Shown here in pieces: positions 9,549 through 18,753 of a stretch of 64,000 bases of DNA. The notes below the pieces were generated by a model. That model searched no databases and had not been told where the DNA came from. It saw only the letters and a list, made by a program, of their open reading frames with translations. How positions within the stretch are numbered: the first letter of the stretch is position 1; each line of letters begins with the position of its first letter. A program made the position numbers and the translations under genes. Location of the stretch: assembly GCA_041749255.1 (NCBI GenBank), contig JBGTBR010000089.1, positions 1 to 64,000 of the forward strand, read 5' to 3'. The DNA comes from JABDLO01 sp041749255 (GTDB lineage: Bacteria; Bacteroidota; Bacteroidia; Chitinophagales; Saprospiraceae).

Positions 9549-11999
9549 ATGCTAAGAAATTTTGTAAAACTAGCCATCAGAAATATTTCAAAAAACAGTC
9601 TGTTTTCAGCAATACATATCCTGGGATTATCTATCGGTATCAGTACATGCCTCATTGTATTTCTTATCCTCAAGCATGAATTAAACTTTGACACCTTCCA
9701 CAGGGATGGTGACAGGATCTACAGAATGTATTCCGAGTTTAGCGGCATCTTCTCCGGTTTTAACCGGGGGGTAGCTGAGGCGGTTCCACCATACGTAAAG
9801 GAAAACTTCAACGGTATAGAATCCTCGGTACACTTTCATACTTATACCGCAAGTGTCAAATCAATGGATGGCCAGGGCGAACCTGTTCGCTTTGAAAGAA
9901 ATTGGAATATCATCATTACCGGATCTGATTATTTCAATGTATTTAACGACTATGAATGGTTAGTCGGAGATCCCCAGACCGCTTTGGACAGACCTTTTCA
10001 AGTAGTGATTACTGCCAGTACAGCGGAAAAATATTTCGGCAAAGCTTCAGACTATTCAGAATATATTGGGCGTGAACTGATATATAATGACTCCCTTCTT
10101 TTAAATCTGGCAGGTATTATTAAAGACCTTGATGCGAATACTGACCTTGTTTTCACCGACTTTATTTCGTTTCCCACGTTAGAACAAAGCTGGCTTAAAA
10201 ATAATTTTCAACTTGATGATTGGGGCAGTACCAATAGTCATACTCAATTTTTTATAAAACTTGAAAAAGGTACAAACAAAGCAGACATTGAAGCACAAAT
10301 TCCCAACATCCATAAAACCAGTGAAGAGCGAAATCCCAATAATGATTATAGAGCTACATTTAAATTACAACCTTTAAGCGATTTACATTTTAACAAAGAT
10401 CTGGGTATTTTTGATAATAGCAGAGCTGTAGCAAATAAACCCACTTTGAAAGGACTTATCATAGTGGCAATTCTCATTTTATTGATCGCTTCGGTCAATT
10501 TTATAAACCTTTCAACTGCTCAGGCAACCAAACGTGCTAAAGAGATCGGATTGAGAAAAATCATGGGTGGCTCCAGAGGGATGTTGATTTTTCAATATCT
10601 CAGTGAAAGCATTTTGATTTGTTTTATTGCTGTGCTGGTTTCATTACCCTTGTCGGAAATGGCTTTAACTTATTTTAATGAGTTTATACCCAAAGGAGTT
10701 ACATTATATGTATTTGAGATAAATACTTTTATTTTTCTCACTTTACTGACCTTTGTGGTAGGCACATTAGCCGGATTTTATCCTGCGATGGTAATCAGTT
10801 CGTTCCAACCTGTCAAGGCGCTGAAAGAAAAAATATACGGTACAGATCATAATAATCTTTCCGTATACCTAAGAAAAGGACTGACTGTTTTTCAATTTTC
10901 ATTTGCCCAGATCCTCATAGCTTGTGCTATAATTATTTCTTTACAAATCAGCTATATGATGAAGAAAGATCTGGGTTTTGAAAAAGATGCAATTGTATAC
11001 TTTTACACTCCCTGGTGGGAGAATTTATCAAAGCGTGATGCCATGGTAAATGGACTACAACAAATAGCTGAGGTTCAAACGATATCTGTTCACCAATCAC
11101 CACCGGCAGTCCAGGGAACCAACACAAGTACGGTGATCTATAAAGGAGAAAATGGAGAGGTCAAACACAATGTTCACAGAAGAACTGGTGATGTACATTT
11201 TATTCCTCTATACAATATACAATTGTTAGCAGGGCGCAACTTTAATCCTGTCGACAGCATCAAAGAAGTGATCATCAATGAAACCTATATGAAGCAACTG
11301 GGCTTTCAATCGGCAGATGAAGTAGTTGGAGAACTGGTTTACATGGGAGGAGATCAACCATGGAATATTGTAGCGGTTGCCAGGAACTTTCATTTTCAAT
11401 CTCTACACCATGAAATTCAACCACTGGCAATATTTAACGGAAAAAATGGAGCATGTGTTGGTGTTAAATTAAGCTCTTCCGGCATGCATGGATTTAATCC
11501 GGAAAATGCACTTGTAAAAATTACAGCCGTATGGAATGGAATATACCCAGATCAGCCTTTGAATTATCAGTTCATGGATGAATCAGTTTTGCGCTTTTAC
11601 AATGCTGAAAAACGCATGGCCAAACTGATAACTACTGCTACCATCATTGCCATTATCATTTCATGTCTTGGTCTGTTTGGCCTGGCTTCTTTCACTACGG
11701 TACAACGCACTAAAGAAATCGGAGTGCGTAAAGTGCTTGGAGCTAATATAAAAAGTATTATTTTATTGGTTTCGAGAGATTTTCTAAAATTGGTATTTAT
11801 CGCTTTTTGCGTTGCAACTCCATTTGCTTACTGGTTATCTACAATTTGGATACATGATTTTGCTTATCGTATGGATATCAGTGTTTGGGTATTCATTTTT
11901 ACAGGCTTCTTGTCCATATTGATCGCATTCTTAACCATAAGCTACCATGCAGTGAAGTCAGCCTTAAACAATCCGGTTATTTCATTGAGATATGAATAA
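9549..11999 (+). CDS. ABC transporter permease, MacB/FtsX type (copy 2)
   Basis: The product has 816 residues and the same helix, periplasmic core, FtsX block, core, FtsX block order as its neighbours. The coupling motifs are KEIGLRKIMGGSR near residue 333 and KEIGVRKVLGANI near residue 723, and the tail is NPVISLRYE. It begins 12 bp after copy 1, so the two are almost certainly co-transcribed. Copies differ widely in the periplasmic cores while the coupling motifs are kept. This pattern suggests that they recognise different partners or substrates, or assemble as heteromers with one ATPase; both are inference. Confidence 0.9.
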   Translation: MLRNFVKLAIRNISKNSLFSAIHILGLSIGISTCLIVFLILKHELNFDTFHRDGDRIYRMYSEFSGIFSGFNRGVAEAVPPYVKENFNGIESSVHFHTYTASVKSMDGQGEPVRFERNWNIIITGSDYFNVFNDYEWLVGDPQTALDRPFQVVITASTAEKYFGKASDYSEYIGRELIYNDSLLLNLAGIIKDLDANTDLVFTDFISFPTLEQSWLKNNFQLDDWGSTNSHTQFFIKLEKGTNKADIEAQIPNIHKTSEERNPNNDYRATFKLQPLSDLHFNKDLGIFDNSRAVANKPTLKGLIIVAILILLIASVNFINLSTAQATKRAKEIGLRKIMGGSRGMLIFQYLSESILICFIAVLVSLPLSEMALTYFNEFIPKGVTLYVFEINTFIFLTLLTFVVGTLAGFYPAMVISSFQPVKALKEKIYGTDHNNLSVYLRKGLTVFQFSFAQILIACAIIISLQISYMMKKDLGFEKDAIVYFYTPWWENLSKRDAMVNGLQQIAEVQTISVHQSPPAVQGTNTSTVIYKGENGEVKHNVHRRTGDVHFIPLYNIQLLAGRNFNPVDSIKEVIINETYMKQLGFQSADEVVGELVYMGGDQPWNIVAVARNFHFQSLHHEIQPLAIFNGKNGACVGVKLSSSGMHGFNPENALVKITAVWNGIYPDQPLNYQFMDESVLRFYNAEKRMAKLITTATIIAIIISCLGLFGLASFTTVQRTKEIGVRKVLGANIKSIILLVSRDFLKLVFIAFCVATPFAYWLSTIWIHDFAYRMDISVWVFIFTGFLSILIAFLTISYHAVKSALNNPVISLRYE

Positions 12000-12226
12000 T
12001 AAAGTACATTGGGTAAAGAGATGATAAAAAAGATACAAATCATAGCAATAAAAAGGACAATGCTTTTTAGTGGTATTTGATTGCGATTTCATTTCTGATG
12101 ATCGACTAAAAGTAGAAAGAGAATTCATACATAATGGAATAAACAAAAGAGTTTTGATGGAAGTCAAATTGAAGACCACTTTAAAAATAAAATACCAGTA
12201 AAATCAAATTTTTTAAAAAATCTACT
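12000..12226. other. Intergenic gap with an unassigned open frame
   Basis: This 227-bp spacer breaks the otherwise tight permease run. One plus-strand frame stays open for about 45 codons, ending near 12201, with coding-like composition (for example DDRLKVEREFIHNG) but no plausible start. It could be the decayed end of a lost gene; I cannot assign a family. No sigma-54 element is visible before copy 3. Confidence 0.3.
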
Positions 12227-14644
12227 ATGTGGAAAAACTATTTGAAGACGGGAATAAGGAGCTTGCTGAGAACCAAGGCTTACTCGATTATGAATATAAT
12301 GGGTCTTTCAGTTGCCATGGCATGCAGTGTAGTCATTCTACTCTATGTAAAGCATGAGGTCTCTTATGATAAATTCTATCCGGAAGGTGATAGGATATAC
12401 CGAATGGTTTTAGAGCGAATTTATCCGGCACACGTAAATTTTTTTGCTGTCATTCCCAGTGGATTTGCTGAGGCTGTATCAAATGAAATTCCAGAAGTGG
12501 AAGGAGCTACCCGTTTGATAGGTCAGCCTAATTTCAGGCAATTAGTTAAATATGAGGATAATACCTTCGAAGAGGGCTACATTTTTATTGCTGATTCCAA
12601 TTTTGTAGAGCTATTGGGTCTGGAAATGTTGAAGGGGGATCCAAAAAATGCACTAAAAAATGTAGGTACAATTGTCATTTCAGAAAGTACCGCTCTCAAA
12701 TATTTTGGAGACGTCGACCCTATTGGCAAAAACATGGAAATAGACGGAAATTCGGTAGAGGTAAGAGGTGTTATGAGTGATATTCCTAATAACTCGCATA
12801 TACGTGCAGACTTCTTACTTTCAGCCACCGGTTTACAGTTTTTACAAATCCCCAATTATTTGGGTTTTTCTTCCTATACTTATTTGAAACTGGCAGAAGG
12901 TACAGATCCACGCAATGTAGAAGCCAAGATTCCCGCTGTTGTAAAAAAGTATGCCTCGGGGCAAATTGAACGTCAATTGGGCATATCATACCAGGAATAT
13001 ATGCAGGCTGGTAACGGTTACAATTATTTCTTGCAACACATCGGTGATATTCATCTGCATTCAAAACTGGAGTCTGAGATCAAGCCTAATGGCAATATTT
13101 TATACGTTTATCTGTTTTTATCCATCGCTCTTTTTATCATAATCATAGCTTGCGTCAATTTTGTCAATTTGGCAACGACCAGATCTACTGATAGGGCAAA
13201 AGAAGTGGGTATGCGCAAAGTGATGGGTTCGAGCAAAGGCAACTTAGTGTTTCAGTTTTTGACTGAATCTGTATTGGTGGCATTAATTTCCTGCGTCTTA
13301 GCCATGTTTATGGTTAAACTTTTTGTGCCGGTTTTTAATGATTTGGCTCAAATGCAATTGGCTTTTGGGTTCGTAAATCTCGATTTGATGGCTTTGTTTT
13401 TAGCTATAGCCGTGTTTACCGGACTATTGGCCGGACTGTATCCTGCTTTTTATATTTCGGCACTCAAGCCTACTGTAGTGATGAAAGGAGCTTTTAAAAC
13501 ATCTGCCAAGGGACTATGGATTAGAAACAGCTTAGTGGTGTTTCAATTTTTTATTTCAATAGTGTTGATAGCCAGTACTTTAGTGGTGTATAAACAAATG
13601 CATTTTATACAAAATAAACAACTGGGTTTTGATAAAGAAAACCTAATGGTAATAGACCGGGTCAACGTCATTGAGGATCCTGAGTCTTTCAGATCGCATT
13701 TGCTTACCCTGCCTGAAGTCAGTGCTTCCTCTGTGTCTTCCACCTTGCCAGGAGGATTGCATTTTGGGGTTCAGTTTCAGATCCCAGGCCAGCAAGATAT
13801 CCTTACTACCAAGAGCATAGTTGGTGATGACCACTTCCTGAAAACTTTGGGAATCAAGATAGTGGAAGGTCGCGGGTTCTCTGAGGACTATAATGATTCT
13901 CTATCCGTCATTCTCAATAAAGCTGCAGTGGCTGTGTTAGATCTTGAAGACCCAATTGGTGCAAAATTGAGAAGAACCGATAATGGGAATAACGAACCCC
14001 AATTATTGGAATTCACTGTAATTGGCATTAGCGATGACTATAATTTCGAGTCGCTTCACCAAGAGGTTACATCATTGGCTATTTTCAGTATGGAAGGACA
14101 GCCATTTGCACAAAATATTTCTTTGAGATTATCATCAACCAATATGCATTCCACTATTGACAAGATTAAGTCAATGTGGGATGATTTTGCTCCCGATCAG
14201 CCTTTTATCTTCGCTTTTCTTGATAGCAATCTTGATGCGCTTTATCGTGCAGAAAAAGTTTCTGCCAAACTCATGGGGTTATTTGCAATGATTGCAGTTA
14301 TCATTGCCTGCGTTGGGCTTTTTGGCCTTGTGGCCTTTACCATTAATCAAAGAAAGAAAGAAATAGGCATTAGAAAAGTCTTGGGTTCAACCATAACCAA
14401 TGTAGTAATACTACTGACAAAGGATTACGCAAAACTGGTTATCGCTGCTTTTGTAATTGCTGCTCCGGTAGCTTGGATTTTGATGAACAATTGGTTGGAA
14501 AATTTTGCCTACCGTATTGACATTGGCCCAGGCTTATTAATTGTTGCAGGATTACTGGCGGCTATTATCGCAATATTAACCATCAGTTATTTATCGATCA
14601 AAGCAGCCTTGGCAAACCCTGTAAATAGTCTGAGAAGTCAATAA
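12227..14644 (+). CDS. ABC transporter permease, MacB/FtsX type (copy 3)
   Basis: This 805-residue paralogue has the full duplicated MacB/FtsX layout. Its N-terminus WKNYLKTGIRSLLRTKAYS runs into the first transmembrane helix. KEVGMRKVMGSSK and KEIGIRKVLGSTI are the FtsX coupling motifs, and the C-terminus is NPVNSLRSQ. It may be transcribed by read-through from the sigma-54 promoter or from its own undetected promoter in the 227-bp gap. No ATPase, membrane-fusion protein or TolC-like partner is encoded next to it. Confidence 0.9.
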   Translation: MWKNYLKTGIRSLLRTKAYSIMNIMGLSVAMACSVVILLYVKHEVSYDKFYPEGDRIYRMVLERIYPAHVNFFAVIPSGFAEAVSNEIPEVEGATRLIGQPNFRQLVKYEDNTFEEGYIFIADSNFVELLGLEMLKGDPKNALKNVGTIVISESTALKYFGDVDPIGKNMEIDGNSVEVRGVMSDIPNNSHIRADFLLSATGLQFLQIPNYLGFSSYTYLKLAEGTDPRNVEAKIPAVVKKYASGQIERQLGISYQEYMQAGNGYNYFLQHIGDIHLHSKLESEIKPNGNILYVYLFLSIALFIIIIACVNFVNLATTRSTDRAKEVGMRKVMGSSKGNLVFQFLTESVLVALISCVLAMFMVKLFVPVFNDLAQMQLAFGFVNLDLMALFLAIAVFTGLLAGLYPAFYISALKPTVVMKGAFKTSAKGLWIRNSLVVFQFFISIVLIASTLVVYKQMHFIQNKQLGFDKENLMVIDRVNVIEDPESFRSHLLTLPEVSASSVSSTLPGGLHFGVQFQIPGQQDILTTKSIVGDDHFLKTLGIKIVEGRGFSEDYNDSLSVILNKAAVAVLDLEDPIGAKLRRTDNGNNEPQLLEFTVIGISDDYNFESLHQEVTSLAIFSMEGQPFAQNISLRLSSTNMHSTIDKIKSMWDDFAPDQPFIFAFLDSNLDALYRAEKVSAKLMGLFAMIAVIIACVGLFGLVAFTINQRKKEIGIRKVLGSTITNVVILLTKDYAKLVIAAFVIAAPVAWILMNNWLENFAYRIDIGPGLLIVAGLLAAIIAILTISYLSIKAALANPVNSLRSQ

Positions 14645-14759
14645 ATTGTCATCATTGAAAGTAGCTGTAAAAATATGTAAATAATCATTTTAAAAAACCG
14701 TTTTAACAATTTGTCCAAAGTCAATTATATGCAGGTATCAATATTTTGGTTCACTCGAT

Positions 14760-14833
14760 TGATTTGATGTCATAAGCTATTACGAACCAATGTCAGCCTT
14801 AAATAATTCGGTTTTTCACTGAGATTTGAATAG
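14760..14833 (+). pseudogene. Relic of the 3' end of a fifth permease gene
   Basis: The stretch ending at the TAG at 14831 closely resembles the last 42 bases of copy 2 (11958-11999), which encode SALNNPVISLRYE and its stop. About 36 of 42 positions match, with a one-base deletion that destroys the frame. Weaker similarity, including CATAAGCTA, reaches back to about 14764. It lies where the end of another tandem permease would be, just before copy 4. The simplest reading is a deleted fifth copy of which only the tail survives. Confidence 0.65.
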
Positions 14834-14862
14834 TGTACAAAACAAATAAAAAATAAAATAAA

Positions 14863-17313
14863 ATGCTATATCATTATTTAACCATTGCCTTCAGAAATAT
14901 TAAAAGAAGTAAAGTCCATTCCATCATAAATATTTTGGGTCTGAGTCTGGGAATTGCTTGTTTTTTACTCATTGCTCTTTTTGTCAAAGATGAATGGACA
15001 TTTGATACTTTTCACTCCAAATCAGATAGAATCTACCGGGTATGGCTCAATGAAGATTACGGTCCAGATGAACAATTTTTTAACACGGTTACCCCTCTTC
15101 CGATGGGTCCGATTCTGTTAGAGAATTTTAATGAAATCGAACAGGAAGTTCGTTTCAATTCCTTCTCATCTTTAGTACAGGTGAAAGATGAAAAGTTGAC
15201 ACAGAATATTGCCATCGCAGGAGAGCATTTTTTTGAAGTTTTTGATTTTGATTTCATTTCAGGAGATCGGTATCAGGTTTTAAAAAAACCTGATGATGCT
15301 GTCATTACTGAAAATATTGCACTTCAATATTTTGGTTCTACTGATGTTTTAGGTAAAAATTTATCTATACAGATCTCGGATGAGTTCAGGAATTACACTA
15401 TTGTGGCGGTTACTCGAAATATCCCCAGCAACTCATCAATTAATTATGAGATCCTGCTTTCTGACTTAAATTACCCTATGATTTACAGTGAGCGAATGTT
15501 AACGTCACTGGCAGCCTGGTTTAATGTGATTCCAGAAACGTATGTACTGGTTAATCCAGAAGCTGATATCAAAGGGTTGGAAAAAAAATTACCCAATTTT
15601 TTCAAAAACATTTTTGGAGAAGAATTTGAAGGTGAATACAATGTAGGATTTCAACCGCTCACTGATATACATCTCAATACTTTTTTTCCTGAAGGGATCG
15701 CTCCGGTTAATGATCCCAGGTATCCAAGAATACTTGCTTCGATTGCAATACTTCTACTCTTAATCGGTAGTATTAATTATGTAACTCTCTCCATCGGGGG
15801 ATCTATGAAAAGATCAAAAGAGGTGGGCATCAGAAAGGTTTCAGGCGCCGCCCGACTTCAACTGATACGACAATTTATTGGAGAATCATTGATCATTACA
15901 CTCATCTCACTCTTTATTGGAATTATTTTGGCTTTTGCTGCACTAAACACATTTAACACCCTCGCCGGTAAATCATTAACCCTCGAACCCAATGCATTTC
16001 TATTTGGACTTTCGGGTTTCCTTCTACTCTTTTTAGGTCTTGTTGCGGGGAGTTACCCTGCATTCATACTTTCAGGCTTTAAACCTGTCAGCATTTTGAA
16101 AGGAAAAATAACAACAGGAGATAGCAAACAAAATCTTCGGAAAGTACTGGTGGGAATGCAAATCCTTTTATCGGTTTTCCTGGTCTCAAGCACTCTGATC
16201 ATGCAAAAGCAACTTGAATTTATCAGGAGTAAAAATTTAGGATACAACAAAGAACAACTTGTCATGGTACAGCTAAATACATCTCCCGGAAATATGACCT
16301 CGAGAATCAAAGAGGGTTTTTCCATAGCAGAAAATTTTAAAACCGAACTATTAAAACATCCTGAGATCATATCTGTGTCCACTTCTTCCCATGCATTTGG
16401 GGTGAGGGGATGGACAAATTTAGGATACACCGATGAGTCAGGATCTTACAGGACTTTTAATTTAAACTCAGTGGATGCCGATTATATTTCTAACCTGGAC
16501 ATAGAAATGGCAGACGGCCGTAGCTTCGATAAGAATAATCCTGCAGATTTGCGAAGATCTATTGTTGTAAATGAAGCATTAGTAAAAGAATATGGCTGGG
16601 AAAGTGCGATGGGAAAACAACTACCGGGCAAAAATTTTCAAGATCACGAAATAATTGGTGTGGTGAGGGATTTTAATTATAATTCATTGTATACAAAAAT
16701 AGAGCCTCTTGTTTTGGCCATGGATCCATCACCTATTCTGGCTGGGTTAGAAAATATTGGTGTAAGTAGTTCTCCAGTACCTAAGCTCATGATACGAATT
16801 CAGGAAGGTGTCATTCCACAGGCTATTGAAAAAATTGAATTGGTCTGGAAATCACTTGCCCAGGATCAGGAGTTTTCGTTTTCATTTGTTGATGAATCCC
16901 TTGCCGCCTTGTATGCCCAGGATCAAAATTTAAATAAAATCGTACGTGTGGCTACATTGATTGCCATACTCATCAGTTCATTGGGTCTCTATGCTTTGGC
17001 ATCATTGGCTTTGCAGAACAGAAACAAGGAAATCAGTATAAGAAAGGTTTTTGGAGCTTCGCAAAGATCCCTGATGTTACTTATGTCCAAAGACTATATT
17101 CTTCTTGTATTGATTTGTTTGGTTATTTCTATTCCATTTACAATCTACCTCATGAACCGATGGTTGCAAACATTTGAATATAAAGTGGAAATAACATGGG
17201 ATATATTTTTATTAACGGGACTGATCATATCGGTATTAGCCATTGTTGTGATCAGTTATCACATTGTAAAAAATGCGTATACCTCACCCACAACCACTTT
17301 GAAATATGATTGA
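14863..17313 (+). CDS. ABC transporter permease, MacB/FtsX type (copy 4)
   Basis: The product has 816 residues and is the most divergent of the four. It retains the duplicated architecture, with coupling motifs KEVGIRKVSGAAR and KEISIRKVFGASQ and a changed tail, SPTTTLKYD. The first helix contains ILGLSLGIACFLLIALFVKDE. The 218-bp spacer upstream holds the relic of a further copy, so its original promoter context has probably been altered. It ends near a strong bidirectional terminator shared with the convergent amidohydrolase operon. Confidence 0.9.
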   Translation: MLYHYLTIAFRNIKRSKVHSIINILGLSLGIACFLLIALFVKDEWTFDTFHSKSDRIYRVWLNEDYGPDEQFFNTVTPLPMGPILLENFNEIEQEVRFNSFSSLVQVKDEKLTQNIAIAGEHFFEVFDFDFISGDRYQVLKKPDDAVITENIALQYFGSTDVLGKNLSIQISDEFRNYTIVAVTRNIPSNSSINYEILLSDLNYPMIYSERMLTSLAAWFNVIPETYVLVNPEADIKGLEKKLPNFFKNIFGEEFEGEYNVGFQPLTDIHLNTFFPEGIAPVNDPRYPRILASIAILLLLIGSINYVTLSIGGSMKRSKEVGIRKVSGAARLQLIRQFIGESLIITLISLFIGIILAFAALNTFNTLAGKSLTLEPNAFLFGLSGFLLLFLGLVAGSYPAFILSGFKPVSILKGKITTGDSKQNLRKVLVGMQILLSVFLVSSTLIMQKQLEFIRSKNLGYNKEQLVMVQLNTSPGNMTSRIKEGFSIAENFKTELLKHPEIISVSTSSHAFGVRGWTNLGYTDESGSYRTFNLNSVDADYISNLDIEMADGRSFDKNNPADLRRSIVVNEALVKEYGWESAMGKQLPGKNFQDHEIIGVVRDFNYNSLYTKIEPLVLAMDPSPILAGLENIGVSSSPVPKLMIRIQEGVIPQAIEKIELVWKSLAQDQEFSFSFVDESLAALYAQDQNLNKIVRVATLIAILISSLGLYALASLALQNRNKEISIRKVFGASQRSLMLLMSKDYILLVLICLVISIPFTIYLMNRWLQTFEYKVEITWDIFLLTGLIISVLAIVVISYHIVKNAYTSPTTTLKYD

Positions 17314-17384
17314 TAACATGGTGATTTAATTCAAATTAGATCGGTTTTGCTGAAGAGCTTCCATACTGAACCAGAATTCCTGGA

Positions 17385-17423
17385 AAAAAAAAAAGCCTCC
17401 TGATATTTTATCAGGAGGCTTTT
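17385..17423. terminator. Bidirectional Rho-independent terminator
   Basis: A perfect hairpin has arms GCCTCCTGATA and TATCAGGAGGC (17395-17419), preceded by an A-tract and followed by TTTT. It therefore works as a terminator on both strands. It sits between the stop of permease copy 4 (plus strand) and the stop of the last amidohydrolase gene (minus strand). Confidence 0.9.
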
Positions 17424-17444
17424 GACATTAGTTTTTAAAGATCT

Positions 17445-18743
17445 TTATTTATTCAAACCCGGAGTTCTCTCCAGAAATTCATCATACAACAAAGTATGCC
17501 TGCTTTCCATCGGTACATTCCATCCATTGATAAATAAGTATTCAATTGTGGTTTTCATTTCGAATGGATCTCCATCAGATACAAACAAATTTGCACGTTT
17601 TCCTTTTTCAAGAGAACCGTAGTGTTCTGCTACACCAAAGATCTCGGCAGGAATAATGGTAATTGCTTTCAATGCTTCTTCCTTTCCGAGTCCGTATGCA
17701 GCAGCAAAACCTGCGTGGAAAGGAAGATTTCTAACGTTTTCTGTTTCTGAAGTTCTTATAGCTACTTTCACTCCAGCCTTGTGCATTAAACCGGCATTGG
17801 CGTAAGAAATATCATACCTGTCAGAAGCTCTCCCCGGAATGCTCAGTACCGGACCCGTAATGACCGGAATTCCAGACTCAGCAATTTCTTTAGCCACCCT
17901 GAAGCCTTCAGAAACTCCTGTGAGAATGGCTTTAACTCCTTTTTCTTTAACCCATTTGATAGCACTTTTTATGTCTGTATCCTTATTGGTTTCTATCATG
18001 ACCGCCATTTCACCTCTTATAACGGGCAACATAGCGTCCAATTGAGGGTTGTATTGATTCATAGACATCTTTTGGGCATTTCCGGATGAGTCAATTCTGG
18101 CATACAACAATGCCTTGTCCCAAACATCGTTAAGATTTTTTAAAGCCCTTTCTTCAGCCTTTTTGATTTCATCATCAGATCTTCTGTCAAATCTCCCCCT
18201 CCGGGCAGAAGTGGGAAAATTGATAACCACCCCGCTAAATCCTGCAAACATTTGGTTGGGTGTATATCCGTACAGATCTATCAATGAAGCAGTACCTGGT
18301 ATCAATCCACCGGCTGGCATCGATATGACTGATGTGATTCCATTTGTCCTCGTCACAGGGATGGCAGTCGCATTGGGATTGACCGCTGTCAATGCTTGCA
18401 TATGAGGGTTTATATCACCTATTTCATTAAAATCCTGGGTGACAGATATACTTCCCACTTCACTGAGTCCAAGCCTGGTACCACCATCAATAAATCCCGG
18501 ATAGACTGATTTTCCACTGCAGTCGATCACCCTGGCATCATTCGCAGCCAGATTGTTTCCAATGTCAGCAATCATTCCATCCTTTATGAGTAAATCAGCC
18601 TGAATGTCGCCTCCTGTAATGGTATGCAAAGTGCCACCTTTCAATAAAAAGGTTCCGTATTCACCTTTTGCCACCTGTTGTCCCTCAATGGAAAATGTAC
18701 CTACCATCAAAAGCGCCAAAACATAAATTTTTATATCATTCAT
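17445..18743 (-). CDS. Exported amidohydrolase-like protein, metal site degenerate
   Basis: This 432-residue protein has a signal peptide (residues 1-22) and the composite-domain start of amidohydrolases (LLKGGTLHTITGGDI). It ends with the typical GSLEKGKRANLFVSDGDPF. At the position of the metal-binding HxH it reads PGFIDGGTRLG, so both His are replaced (Gly88 and Arg90). The later HCH and QH ligands of the neighbouring enzyme are also absent (MIETNKD and LTGVSEG). The fold is kept, but hydrolysis by the usual binuclear or mononuclear metal centre is unlikely. It is the third gene of a three-gene operon, 10 bp after the active homologue. A structural or regulatory partner role is inference. 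Confidence 0.85.
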   Translation of the reverse strand: MNDIKIYVLALLMVGTFSIEGQQVAKGEYGTFLLKGGTLHTITGGDIQADLLIKDGMIADIGNNLAANDARVIDCSGKSVYPGFIDGGTRLGLSEVGSISVTQDFNEIGDINPHMQALTAVNPNATAIPVTRTNGITSVISMPAGGLIPGTASLIDLYGYTPNQMFAGFSGVVINFPTSARRGRFDRRSDDEIKKAEERALKNLNDVWDKALLYARIDSSGNAQKMSMNQYNPQLDAMLPVIRGEMAVMIETNKDTDIKSAIKWVKEKGVKAILTGVSEGFRVAKEIAESGIPVITGPVLSIPGRASDRYDISYANAGLMHKAGVKVAIRTSETENVRNLPFHAGFAAAYGLGKEEALKAITIIPAEIFGVAEHYGSLEKGKRANLFVSDGDPFEMKTTIEYLFINGWNVPMESRHTLLYDEFLERTPGLNK

Positions 18744-18753
18744 TTTTCACCAT

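Noticed and set aside
14700..14862. Sigma-54 promoter before permease copy 4
   Set aside because: A TTGG stretch near 14746 lacks GC at the required 10-base spacing.
16053..16430. Minus-strand open frame of 125 codons
   Set aside because: It is antisense to permease copy 4, with no family features.
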